A stretch of 24,642 bases of DNA from an uncultured Eubacteriales bacterium (lineage in GTDB: Bacteria > Bacillota > Clostridia > Oscillospirales > Acutalibacteraceae). Location: NCBI GenBank assembly GCA_910580045.1, contig CAJTXF010000035.1, positions 1 through 24,642 of the forward strand, given 5' to 3'. Positions 15,501 to 22,341 of this stretch are shown here, in pieces. Numbering within the stretch: the stretch's first letter is position 1; every line of letters begins with the position of its first letter. Made by a program: the position numbers and the translations under genes. The notes below the pieces were generated by a model that was not told the DNA's origin, searched no databases, and saw nothing but the letters and a program-made list of their open reading frames with translations.

Positions 15501-15740
15501 CAGCTGCGCGCCCTCCTTTTTGCGGGAGGAGAGCTCTGCCGCGGCTTCGGCGTCCCTGCTGTCCATGTGGGGAAGATAGGCGAAAAGCACGTCCGCGGAG
15601 GAGATGGCCTCCACGCTGCCGGATAAGGAATGCTCTGAAAAGTCATAGAAAAAATTCGGCAGAGGCGGCATGGACCGGAACACTCCGAAAGCCTGACAGG
15701 GTCCGCCCAACAGGCAGAAACGGGTGTGGCAATGATACAT
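12555..15740 (-). CDS. Soluble hybrid sensor histidine kinase with multiple PAS domains and two receivers
   Basis: This is a 1061-residue phosphorelay protein with no membrane segment, so it senses a cytoplasmic signal. Domain order: an N-terminal alpha/beta region (1 to about 115) that looks like a degenerate receiver; PAS 1 (about 136-250, SLIWYKDKDGVHEKVNDSF); PAS 2 (about 258-385); a third PAS-like region (about 395-525); HisKA with phospho-acceptor His 556 (SNMSHDIRTPMNA); HATPase with Asn 674, DTGIGMS and GTGLGMAI; receiver 1 with Asp 848 (IIDWLMPD) and Lys 899; and receiver 2 with Asp 991 (LMDVQMP) and Lys 1045. There is no His-phosphotransfer or DNA-binding domain, so a partner must be elsewhere. 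The start is chosen at 15740 because GGAGGAG lies 6 bases before it; an in-frame ATG at 15785 has no such site. It converges on the importer operon, but a regulatory link is unproven. Confidence 0.9.
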   Translation of the reverse strand: MYHCHTRFCLLGGPCQAFGVFRSMPPLPNFFYDFSEHSLSGSVEAISSADVLFAYLPHMDSRDAEAAAELSSRKKEGAQLILLTKGGEIGPLSPQTLEKVTDIWPAAMSQEEARFRFSRWQDRELTQKELWEASQFLEATINSIPSLIWYKDKDGVHEKVNDSFCATVNKTKAQVQGQRHAYIWDVEQDDPACIESEEYVMRTKTTLVSQETVLTGEGERLLTTYKSPLYDLDGQVMGTVGVGIDVTQEQLYAQELESRTRFLESIFTSLDCGVMCHSLDGTRVLSVNQAALNILGYASLDELLADGFNVVAKSVAQEDQEPLKSAIMALTQPGDSVNVQYQVVHKDGTRLHVMGNVKLIEENGELFYQRFLLDCTAQKLQEQREREEVERKQLELVHALAIDYSLVCVFDLDTGLGSPLRISNCEHGVLNSFFDQGASLAEALQKYISTCVFPADREQLSKTCSPEWLREELEHKDTCYLNYRTSCHGEIKYFQLKAVRFGSWEGGGQRAAVMGLRSVDEETKKELEKTALLQDALAQANRASKAKTTFLSNMSHDIRTPMNAIVGFTSLALTHIDRRDQVEEYLKKIMTSGNHLLSLINDILDMSRIESGKIHLDEEICSLPEILHSLQNIVLADIRSKQLDFSVDTLDIMDEEIFCDKLRLNQVLLNLLGNSIKYTSAGGSVSMRITQKTGAPQGSGYYEFRIKDTGIGMSPEFVKHIFEPFERERNSTMSGVQGTGLGMAITKNIVDMMNGLIEVRSEQGVGTEFIVSFCFRLSPGARENQQIPELHNLRALVVDDDFNTCDSVTYMLQQIGMRAEWTLSGREAVLRTRQAVARNDSYCVYIIDWLMPDMNGVEVARRIRKETGGDAPIVILTAYDWADIEEEAKEAGVSAFCRKPLFASELRSCLRSVVSLDGSMPQEEAENHTLPKHHGPTGHILLAEDNELNQEIAVAILEEAGFTVEVVTDGQMAIDKLKNSPPDHFSLVLMDVQMPIMGGYEATRRIRAFSNQKLANIPIFAMTANAFDEDKQEALKAGMDGHIAKPINIETLLETLDRALS

Positions 15741-15825
15741 GATAATCTCCTCCAAATTGGTAACTGCAAAAGCCTGTTCCCTCATTAGGAAGGGCCAATA
15801 CCTTCTATAATGTGCTATTCACTTT

Positions 15826-15854
15826 ATTTTACCAATCCTGCGGGCGTCTGTCAA
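15826..15854 (-). promoter_or_regulatory. Sigma-A promoter of the hybrid histidine kinase
   Basis: On the minus strand, TTGACA (15854-15849) and TAAAAT (15831-15826) are separated by 17 bases. They lie about 85 bases before the chosen start codon. Confidence 0.8.
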
Positions 15855-16116
15855 TATCTTGGGCAATATTTGCTGGGGAAGGAGAGAAAAAAACTGGGCA
15901 GAGAGCAGAAAACAGTGGCCACAGCTGTAAAGGACAGGGACTTGAAGAGGGATGCAGGGGGCAGCGTGTTCCCTTGGGAAAGCTGCCAGTGGGCTGCCTT
16001 AAAACGCCGCAGGGCAGGCTTTTCGCCCGATAGACAAAATATCATTAACCCTCTGGTTTTTTTAGAAAGGCTCCAGCCAAGAGGGAAAATTTTTTTGCTT
16101 ATATTCTCTCTGTGCA
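15855..16116. other. Intergenic stretch between divergent kinase and GH2 genes
   Basis: No gene is supported here. It holds a hairpin with arms GGCAGC/GCTGCC around TTCCCTTGGGAA (about 15959-15986) and a terminator-like structure in which CCCTCT (16051-16056) can pair with AGAGGG (16079-16084), followed by AAAATTTTTTT. A small RNA ending near 16097 on the plus strand is possible, but I see no matching promoter. Confidence 0.4.
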
Positions 16117-16145
16117 TTGACGCCGGTGTGAAAATTTGATACACT
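16117..16145 (+). promoter_or_regulatory. Sigma-A promoter of the GH2 gene
   Basis: TTGACG (16117-16122) and TACACT (16140-16145) are separated by 17 bases. They lie about 57 bases before ATG 16202. Confidence 0.8.
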
Positions 16146-16201
16146 ATACGCGATTATGCGCTGAATAAAACTTTCAGAACGCGGAAAGGACTGTGATTTC
16201 A

Positions 16202-17962
16202 ATGTCAACCCCGATTCGAGCCGAATATCCCAGACCCGACAGAGTGCGGCAGAGCTGGCTGACCCTGAACGGCCAGTGGGACTTTGCGTTTGATTCAGAG
16301 AACCAGGGCCTGCGGGAGGGCTGGTATCAGCCGGACTCTGCCCTGGGCGGCAGCCTGCTGCAGATTGAGGTGCCCTTCCCCTATCAGAGCCGGCTCTCCG
16401 GCATCAACAGCCAGAAGCACGTGGATGTGGTCTGGTACCGGCGGCGCTTCACCCTGCCTGAGGAGCTGCTCTCCCTGCGGCGGCTCCTGCACTTCGGCGC
16501 GGCAGACTATGAGGCCAGCGTCTGGCTGGACGGCCAGTTCCTGGGCAGCCATCTGGGGGGTTACTCTGACTTCACCTTTGACGTGACTGATTTCACAAAT
16601 TTGGCTGGCAGCCAGCATACCCTTACCGTGCGCTGTGAGGACAGGCTGGACTGTGACCAGCCCCGGGGCAAGCAGAGCTATCGCCCGGAGCCCTTTGCCT
16701 GCTGGTATACCCCTGTCACAGGCCTGTGGCAGAGCGTCTGGCTGGAGGGGGTGGGGGAGTACTACCTCAAAGATTTCCGCCTGAGCCCGGATGTGGACAA
16801 CGGCGCGCTGCGGGTGGAGCTCACCCTGAACGAGCTGCCCAAAAACGGCGCAGTCCGGCTGAGCGCCTCCTTCCAAGGGCAGCCAGTGGCTGTCCAGGAG
16901 CTGAGCCTGGGGGACCGCTTTGCCCAGACGGTGCTGTATCTGGGCCACAACCAGGAGATTAACGGCATCCATCTGTGGCAGCCCGGGGCCCCAAACCTGT
17001 ATGACCTGACCATTGAGACCCTGGAAAATGGCCAGGTTGTGGATTGGGTGGAGAGCTATTTTGGTATGCGGAAAATCACCGTGAGCGGGGACAGGATTCT
17101 GCTGAACAATTCCCCCTTGTACCAGCGGCTGATTCTGGACCAGGGCTATTGGCCGGACGGCCTGCTCACCGCCCCCAGCGGGGAGGCCCTGAAAAGAGAC
17201 GTGGAGCTCACCCTGGCCCTGGGCTATAACGGGGCCAGGAAGCACCAGAAGTTCGAGGACCCTATCTACCTCTACTGGGCGGACAAGCTGGGCCTGCTGG
17301 TGTGGAGCGAGCTGCCCAGTGCCTATTGGCTGCGGGACAGCGAAAAGCGCAGCCTGATGCGGGATTTGTCCGAGGCCATCCGCCGGGACTACAACCATCC
17401 CTCCATTATTGTCTGGACCCCGCTCAACGAGTCCTGGGGCGTGCCTGCCATCCAGAGCCAGCGGGAGGCCCAGCAGCTGAATGACTGCCTGTATCATATG
17501 GTGCACTGCCTGGACGGGACCCGGCTGGTCTCTGGCAATGACGGCTGGGAGCAGGCGGAGACAGACATTGTCACAGTCCACGACTATACTGCCTGGCCCG
17601 AGGATTTGGCCCCTGCCTATGACAGCGAGGACGGGGTTCTTCAGGGTGCGCCCAGCGGCAGGATGATTACAGCCCAGGGCTATGGCCACTGGGGCAAGCC
17701 CAAGATTTTCAGCGAGTTTGGCGGCATTGCCATGGCCAAGGATTCTGGGGGAGAGAACTGGGGCTATAACGGCGCGGTGGCGGATAAGGAGGCCCTTTTA
17801 GAGCGGTTCGGGGCCATTACAGCCGGAGCCAGGGCACTGCCGGGCTTCTGCGGCTATTGCTATACCCAGCTGACGGATGTGTTCCAGGAGGTGAACGGCC
17901 TGCTGGATATGGACAGAGAGCCAAAAGCCGGGCTGGAAGAGTTTCAGAAACGAAATCTGTAA
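16202..17962 (+). CDS. Glycoside hydrolase family 2 enzyme (beta-galactosidase/beta-glucuronidase type)
   Basis: This 586-residue cytoplasmic glycosidase has the three core GH2 domains: a jelly-roll sugar-binding domain (about 1-170, with WYRRRFTLP and GGYSDFTFDVT), an immunoglobulin-like domain (about 180-275) and a TIM barrel (about 280-586). The acid/base is Glu 410 in TPLNESWG and the nucleophile is Glu 505 in FSEFGG. It is much shorter than LacZ and lacks the extra C-terminal domains. Substrate specificity cannot be read off; beta-galactosidase action on imported oligosaccharides is plausible given the GH31 gene nearby. ATG 16202 is 11 bases after GGAAAGGA; an in-frame GTG at 16193 is only 2 bases after it, so ATG is preferred. 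It has its own promoter and terminator. Confidence 0.88.
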   Translation: MSTPIRAEYPRPDRVRQSWLTLNGQWDFAFDSENQGLREGWYQPDSALGGSLLQIEVPFPYQSRLSGINSQKHVDVVWYRRRFTLPEELLSLRRLLHFGAADYEASVWLDGQFLGSHLGGYSDFTFDVTDFTNLAGSQHTLTVRCEDRLDCDQPRGKQSYRPEPFACWYTPVTGLWQSVWLEGVGEYYLKDFRLSPDVDNGALRVELTLNELPKNGAVRLSASFQGQPVAVQELSLGDRFAQTVLYLGHNQEINGIHLWQPGAPNLYDLTIETLENGQVVDWVESYFGMRKITVSGDRILLNNSPLYQRLILDQGYWPDGLLTAPSGEALKRDVELTLALGYNGARKHQKFEDPIYLYWADKLGLLVWSELPSAYWLRDSEKRSLMRDLSEAIRRDYNHPSIIVWTPLNESWGVPAIQSQREAQQLNDCLYHMVHCLDGTRLVSGNDGWEQAETDIVTVHDYTAWPEDLAPAYDSEDGVLQGAPSGRMITAQGYGHWGKPKIFSEFGGIAMAKDSGGENWGYNGAVADKEALLERFGAITAGARALPGFCGYCYTQLTDVFQEVNGLLDMDREPKAGLEEFQKRNL

Positions 17963-17967
17963 TCCGT

Positions 17968-18009
17968 ACAAAATGGCAAGCGGACAAATGTGTCCGCTCG
18001 CCATTTTGT
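17968..18009. terminator. Strong long-stem terminator after the GH2 gene
   Basis: ACAAAATGGC-A-AGCGGACA (17968-17986) pairs with TGTCCGCT-C-GCCATTTTGT (17991-18009), about 18 bp with one A/C mismatch and loop AATG. The A-rich and T-rich ends allow termination in either direction. Confidence 0.75.
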
Positions 18010-18222
18010 GAAAAGTATAAAGAAAAACAAGCCTAAAATGCTTGTTTGGAATTTTATGGTATGATATCTGCCATGGAAAGGAATGGCTAGACTTAATAGA
18101 ATGAGCCGGGGCATCCTTTTGCAGATTTTGCTGAAAATTGACGAGTAATTCCAGTAACGTATGAAGTGACAGAAACTTACAAGTTTATCCGCGAAAAGCT
18201 ACAAAAAATTTTCATTTTGCCC
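18010..18222 (+). other. AT-rich intergenic region upstream of the Spo0A-like gene
   Basis: No gene is seen. A possible extra -10 box, TATGAT (18060-18065), lacks a good -35. The near-match TGACGAG (18138-18144) differs by one base from the Spo0A box TGNCGAA. The A+T content is clearly higher than in flanking coding sequence, as expected for a regulatory region. Confidence 0.35.
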
Positions 18223-18251
18223 TTGCGGAACGAAAGAAAATATGGTAAAAT
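18223..18251 (+). promoter_or_regulatory. Probable promoter of the Spo0A-like gene
   Basis: TTGCGG (18223-18228) and TAAAAT (18246-18251) are separated by 17 bases. An overlapping alternative is TTGCCC (18218-18223) with TATGGT (18241-18246), also 17 apart. Confidence 0.55.
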
Positions 18252-18256
18252 TTCAT

Positions 18257-18273
18257 CACTTGGCGAACAAGTG
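18257..18273 (+). promoter_or_regulatory. Hairpin containing a Spo0A-box match, just upstream of the Spo0A-like gene
   Basis: CACTTG (18257-18262) pairs with CAAGTG (18268-18273). TGGCGAA (18261-18267), which fits the 0A-box consensus TGNCGAA, spans the loop. The Shine-Dalgarno AAAGGAG starts at 18274. Autoregulation is possible, but a 7-mer with one free base is a weak signal on its own. Confidence 0.4.
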
Positions 18274-18286
18274 AAAGGAGTTTTCC

Positions 18287-19066
18287 ATGGATAAACAAGT
18301 AAAGGTTCTAATTTCTTCGGAAGACGGCGAATGGGATGCCGTCTCAATGGAAAGTCTGCGCCAGCACGGCGCGGAAGTGATGTTTGAGCAGCGGGACGGA
18401 GAGCGGATGCTCCGGCGGATTAGGACGGAGTCGCCCAATGTTGTGCTCATGGAGCTGTTTATGCCGGGCATGGACGCCATTGGGGTCATGCGGGCGGTAA
18501 ATCAGGACAGCCGCATGGAAAAGCCGCTGTTTGTTGTCACGTCAACCTACGGCACCCCTCTGCTGGAGAGGGAAATCCTTGCCGCGGGCGCCTCCTGCTT
18601 TGTGCTGATGCCCTATGACAGAGGGGAGGTGATTCAGAGGATATTTGCCTTATACTCTGGCCGGGGCAGGCATTTTGAGACTCCGCCCCCAGACCCGCAG
18701 CTGAAAGTGCAGGTAACGGAAATCCTTCACCAAATCGGCGTTCCGGCCCATATCAAGGGCTATCACTACCTGCGGGACGCGATTATTATGGCCATTGAGG
18801 AGCCGGAGATTATCAATGCGGTAACCAAGCAGCTCTACCCGAGTGTGGCGAAACACTATGCAACCACCAGTTCCCGAGTAGAGCGGGCCATCCGCCACGC
18901 CATTGAAGTGGCCTGGGACAGGGGAGACGTGGATGTTCTGACCTCGTACTTCGGCTACACCATACATAACACCAGAGGAAAGCCCACCAACAGTGAGTTC
19001 ATTGCCATGATTTCTGACAAGCTGAGCCTGCAGGCCCAGCCCATGCAGAAAGTGAAAGGCCAGTGA
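18287..19066 (+). CDS. Spo0A-like transcription factor with degenerate receiver domain
   Basis: The 259 residues align over their whole length with Spo0A, the master regulator of sporulation entry. The C-terminal DNA-binding domain (about 138-250) is highly conserved: IGVPAHIKGYHYLRDAI, LYPSVAKHYATTSSRVERAIRHAIEVAW and GKPTNSEFIAMISDKL. The N-terminal receiver (1-125) keeps the fold pattern and Thr 85, but the active site has changed: the acidic pair is Ser 11/Glu 12, the phospho-acceptor Asp is Glu 56 (VLMELFMPGMD), and the conserved Lys is Met 108 (FVLMPYD). Normal Asp phosphorylation looks impossible; Glu 56 could mimic the active state. The usual neighbour spoIVB is absent, so this may be a paralogue and not the canonical gene. 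The start follows AAAGGAG by 6 bases and a candidate 0A box lies just upstream. Confidence 0.88.
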   Translation: MDKQVKVLISSEDGEWDAVSMESLRQHGAEVMFEQRDGERMLRRIRTESPNVVLMELFMPGMDAIGVMRAVNQDSRMEKPLFVVTSTYGTPLLEREILAAGASCFVLMPYDRGEVIQRIFALYSGRGRHFETPPPDPQLKVQVTEILHQIGVPAHIKGYHYLRDAIIMAIEEPEIINAVTKQLYPSVAKHYATTSSRVERAIRHAIEVAWDRGDVDVLTSYFGYTIHNTRGKPTNSEFIAMISDKLSLQAQPMQKVKGQ

Positions 19067-19322
19067 GGGTCCGGCCGGGGCTGCTATCCCCGGCCAGACT
19101 CCCGCAAGCGAACAGCCTTTACAATTTTGCGGGGCAGCGCGAATGTTGAGCACAAGATATTGTATAGAACAAGATTCGACCGCCTTTTATTAATTGTGAG
19201 CTTTCGTGAGTTATTATACTCGATTTGATTTACGAAGACTGTCGAAATAAGTGACCATTTCGCTATTTCTTGTGAAATATTTGTGAATTGACGCAGGATT
19301 TGGTGAGAAACGGGATAAAGGG
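19067..19322 (+). other. Non-coding region downstream of the Spo0A-like gene
   Basis: No gene is supported. GGCCGGGG (19073-19080) pairs with CCCCGGCC (19088-19095) just after the stop codon, but no T-tract follows. A perfect 0A box, TGTCGAA, lies at 19240-19246 and another at 19355-19361. A possible -10 box TATACT (19215-19220) has TTGTGA only 15 bases upstream. An untranslated RNA of about 130 nt running from near 19227 to the terminator at 19323-19355 is conceivable but weakly supported. Confidence 0.4.
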
Positions 19323-19355
19323 GAGGGCCTTTCCAGGGAGGCCCTCTCTTTTTTT
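19323..19355 (+). terminator. Intrinsic terminator about 260 bases after the Spo0A-like gene
   Basis: GAGGGCCT (19323-19330) pairs perfectly with AGGCCCTC (19339-19346), followed by TCTTTTTTT. It is the first convincing plus-strand terminator after 19066, so either the spo0A-like mRNA has a long 3' tail or a separate small transcript ends here. Confidence 0.85.
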
Positions 19356-19438
19356 GTCGAATCAGGGCGCAGCTGGGTGTAAATCGAACACCTTGTCATG
19401 AGTTGTAAAGGGGGAGCGTCCGTTCCGAGGAGTTTTTC

Positions 19439-19469
19439 GTGTTCCCCCGCCCATAGGGCGGGGGAACAC
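19439..19469. repeat. Perfect 14-bp-arm inverted repeat
   Basis: GTGTTCCCCCGCCC (19439-19452) and GGGCGGGGGAACAC (19456-19469) flank a three-base loop, ATA. There is no T-tract on either strand, so a normal terminator role is doubtful. It sits alone between two converging genes. Confidence 0.7.
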
Positions 19470-19523
19470 AGAGATAATCCATTGTAAAGGCAACTCCTTG
19501 ACAACATATGTGAAAGAGGAAAG

Positions 19524-19549
19524 AAAAGAGCCCCTCACGGGACCCTTTT
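19524..19549 (-). terminator. Terminator overlapping the end of the P-type ATPase gene
   Basis: On the minus strand, AAAAGGGTCCC (19549-19539) pairs with GGGGCTCTTTT (19534-19524), 11 bp including two G-U pairs and loop GTGA, followed by CTTTCC. The left arm is formed by the last codons of the gene and the loop covers the stop codon. Confidence 0.65.
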
Positions 19550-22219
19550 CTGTTGGGAAGGCTTCTTCTTGCCTTTGCCGGCCCGGCCTAAGCCGGCGCG
19601 GCCCAGCAGGAGTTTTTCCCCTTCCACCGCCAGCAGGGGGCACAGGGAGAGACCGCCCACCAGCAGCCACTGGAAGGGGCTGAGCACAGCGGTGCGGAAC
19701 ACGGCCGCCAAGGGCGGGAAGGCCACCACACTGACCATCAGCAAAGCGCAGATAAGGCAGGCCCAGTTCAGCTTGTGGTTAGAGAACATCCCCAGCTCCA
19801 GCACAGAGCGGGTGGAGCGCATATTATAGCTGTGCACCAGCTGGGAGAGGCTGAGCACCGCAAAGGCCATGGTACGGCCCACCACTGGCTGGGCTGAATC
19901 CAAATCAAACCACACCCGGCCTATGGTGTATGCCAGCAGGGACAGGGCGCCCACCAGGCAGCCCTCCACTGCCACAGAGAAGCCCATGCCGCCGGAGAAC
20001 ACACTCTCTTCCCGGTGGTGGGGAGGCTCCTCCATCACGGTCCGGGGGATGGGCTCTGCCCCCAGGGCCAGGGCGGGAAGGGAGTCTGTGACCAGGTTTA
20101 CCCACAGCAGCTGGATGGCCAGCAGGGGCGTGGGGGCCCGCAGAAGAAAGGCCAAAAACACCACCAGAATCTCGCCGATATTGCAGGAGAGGAGAAAGTG
20201 AATGGTTTTGCGGATGTTGCTGTAAATGCCCCGGCCCTCCCGCACAGCGGCCACAATGGTGGAGAAATTGTCATCTGTCAGCACCATGTCCGCGGCGGAG
20301 CGGGCTACCTCTGTGCCGTTTTTGCCCATGGCGCAGCCAATGTCCGCGGCTTTCAGGGCCGGGGCGTCGTTGACCCCATCGCCGGTCATGGCCACCACCA
20401 GGCCCCGGCGCTGATAGGCTTTCACCAGCTTCACCTTGTGCTGGGGGCTGACCCGGGCAAAGACCCGGCAGCCGGAGAGCTTCTGGCTCAGCTCCCCTTC
20501 TGAGAGCCGGTCCAGCTCCTGTCCGGTAAGGACTGTATCGTTCTCCCCGGCAATGCCCACCTTCCGGGCCACAGCCAGGGCTGTGGCGGCGTGGTCACCG
20601 GTAATCATCACAGGCACAATGCCTGCCCGGCGGCATTCCAGCACAGCAGTGCGCACCCCCTTGCGGGGCGGGTCCTCCATGCCAATCAGCCCGCAGAACA
20701 CCAGGCCGCTCTCCAGCTCCCTGTCTTTTCCGGAGCCGCTTCCAGTGGGCAGCTGCTCCACGTCTTTATAGGCAACAGCCAGCACCCGCAGGGCTTTTTC
20801 TGCCAGCCGGGAGATTTCCCCCAGCAGTTTGGCCTTGGCCGCCCCGCTGAGAGGGACTGTGCCGCTGCCCCGGAGCTGGTGGGTGCACCGGGCAATCAGC
20901 ACATCCGGCGCGCCCTTGGAGATTACCCGGCAGCCCCCCTCCCGCCGGTGGACTGTGCTCATCATCTTCCGGGCAGAGGAGAAGGGGATCTCTCCCACCC
21001 GGGGCCAGGCCTCCCGCAGCTTGGCCTGCTCCTTGCGGCAAGCCCGGAGGAAGGCAGCCTCTGTGGGGTCCCCGGAGATGGTGCTTCCCTGGAGCTCTGC
21101 GTTATTGCACAGGCTGCCAAGCTCCAGGCAGAACTGGGCCGTGGTACTGTCCACCGGCTCAGGGCCAAAGGCTCCGGAAAAGGTGGTGACTGTCATCTTG
21201 TTCTGGGTGAGGGTGCCGGTCTTGTCAGAGCAGATGACCTGGGTGCTGCCCAGGGTCTCCACCGCGGGCAGGTGCCGGACAATTGCCCGCTTTTGGGCCA
21301 TGCGCTTGACCCCCATGGCCAGCACAATGGTCACCACAGCGGTAAGGCCCTCTGGAATGGCGGCCACCCCCAGGCTGATGGCAATCATGAACATTTCCAG
21401 GGGTTCTGACTTCTGCAGCAGCCCCAGGCCGAAAATCACCCCGCAGATGGCCAGCACACCCAGGCCCAGCACCTTGCCGGTCTGCCGCAGCTTTGCCTGC
21501 AGGGGGGTCTCTGGGGAGCTCTCCTCCTCCAGCATCCCGGCAATCCGGCCCACTGCGGTTTCCATGCCCGTGGCAGTCACCATGCCCACCCCCGCCCCGG
21601 AGGAAATGCCTGTGGAGGCGAATACCATGTTCCTCCGCTCAGCCAAGGGGGCGTCCTTGGAGCAGAAGGCCTCCGCGTCCTTTTCCACTGGGGCTGACTC
21701 TCCGGTAAGGGCGGACTCCTCTGCCATCAGCTCCACAGAGGTGATAAGCCGCAAATCGGCAGGGGCCAAATCCCCGGCTTTCAGGATGACCACGTCCCCA
21801 GGGACCAAATCCCCGCTGTCCACGGTCAGGCGCTTGCCTCCCCGCAGCACCCGGGCATGGGGGGAGGAGAGCTTTTGCAGGGCGTCAATGGCCTTGTCGG
21901 CCCGCAGCTCCTGCACAGTGCCAATCACCGCGTTGACAGTGACAATGGCCAAAATAATGATGGAGTCCAGGTACTCCCCGTCCCCCTGCATACTGGAAGC
22001 CCAGAAAGAGACCGCTGCCGAGGCCAGCAGAATAAGCACCATAAAGTCTTTGAACTGGCTGAGGAAGCGGCCCAGCAGGCTTTGGCGGCGGGCGGGCCGA
22101 AGCTGGTTTTTGCCGTATTTTGCCAGGCGGCGGGCGGCCTCGGCAGGGGAGAGGCCCCGCTCTGTATCCGCGCCCAGGGTTTCCGCGGCCTGCTGGCGGC
22201 TGACGTGGTGAAGCTCCAT
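19535..22219 (-). CDS. Calcium-type P-type cation-transporting ATPase
   Basis: This is an 894-residue membrane pump of the P2A (SERCA-like) class that should export Ca2+ with ATP. The N-terminal cation ATPase domain (HHVSRQQAAETL..RGLSPAEAARRLAKYGKNQL) precedes about ten membrane helices. The actuator has TGES (172-175). Helix 4 carries AAIPEGL with Glu 290, a calcium ligand position. The phosphorylated residue is Asp 332 in CSDKTGTLT. The hinge reads TGDGVNDAPALK (612-623). Helix 6 reads WVNLVTDSLPALALG with Asn 708 and Asp 712, equivalent to the SERCA ligands Asn 796 and Asp 800. ATG 22219 follows GGAGGGA by about 7 bases. It is transcribed divergently from the PAP2 gene and is monocistronic, with a terminator overlapping its end. 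Mn2+ transport is a possible alternative. Confidence 0.92.
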   Translation of the reverse strand: MELHHVSRQQAAETLGADTERGLSPAEAARRLAKYGKNQLRPARRQSLLGRFLSQFKDFMVLILLASAAVSFWASSMQGDGEYLDSIIILAIVTVNAVIGTVQELRADKAIDALQKLSSPHARVLRGGKRLTVDSGDLVPGDVVILKAGDLAPADLRLITSVELMAEESALTGESAPVEKDAEAFCSKDAPLAERRNMVFASTGISSGAGVGMVTATGMETAVGRIAGMLEEESSPETPLQAKLRQTGKVLGLGVLAICGVIFGLGLLQKSEPLEMFMIAISLGVAAIPEGLTAVVTIVLAMGVKRMAQKRAIVRHLPAVETLGSTQVICSDKTGTLTQNKMTVTTFSGAFGPEPVDSTTAQFCLELGSLCNNAELQGSTISGDPTEAAFLRACRKEQAKLREAWPRVGEIPFSSARKMMSTVHRREGGCRVISKGAPDVLIARCTHQLRGSGTVPLSGAAKAKLLGEISRLAEKALRVLAVAYKDVEQLPTGSGSGKDRELESGLVFCGLIGMEDPPRKGVRTAVLECRRAGIVPVMITGDHAATALAVARKVGIAGENDTVLTGQELDRLSEGELSQKLSGCRVFARVSPQHKVKLVKAYQRRGLVVAMTGDGVNDAPALKAADIGCAMGKNGTEVARSAADMVLTDDNFSTIVAAVREGRGIYSNIRKTIHFLLSCNIGEILVVFLAFLLRAPTPLLAIQLLWVNLVTDSLPALALGAEPIPRTVMEEPPHHREESVFSGGMGFSVAVEGCLVGALSLLAYTIGRVWFDLDSAQPVVGRTMAFAVLSLSQLVHSYNMRSTRSVLELGMFSNHKLNWACLICALLMVSVVAFPPLAAVFRTAVLSPFQWLLVGGLSLCPLLAVEGEKLLLGRAGLGRAGKGKKKPSQQKRVP

Positions 22220-22283
22220 GGGTAAATCCCTCCAAATCTCTCGATACTAGCATCTTATTCTTGGAGGGCTGGGATTATGCGCC

Positions 22284-22312
22284 TTGCGCTCCTGCCGGAA
22301 ATCTGCTACAAT
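22284..22312 (+). promoter_or_regulatory. Sigma-A promoter of the PAP2 gene
   Basis: TTGCGC (22284-22289) and TACAAT (22307-22312) are separated by 17 bases. They lie about 30 bases before ATG 22342, inside the divergent intergenic region shared with the ATPase gene. Confidence 0.7.
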
Positions 22313-22341
22313 GAAGGAAACCATATGGAAAGGAGCGGCCT

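Noticed and set aside
19439..19469. A CRISPR repeat unit
   Set aside because: Only a single palindrome is present, with no further copies or regular spacers nearby and no cas genes in the window.
20829..22211. Long plus-strand open frame opposite the P-type ATPase
   Set aside because: Low-complexity, Ser/Pro/Arg-rich translation with no domain; the ATPase on the other strand is unmistakable.
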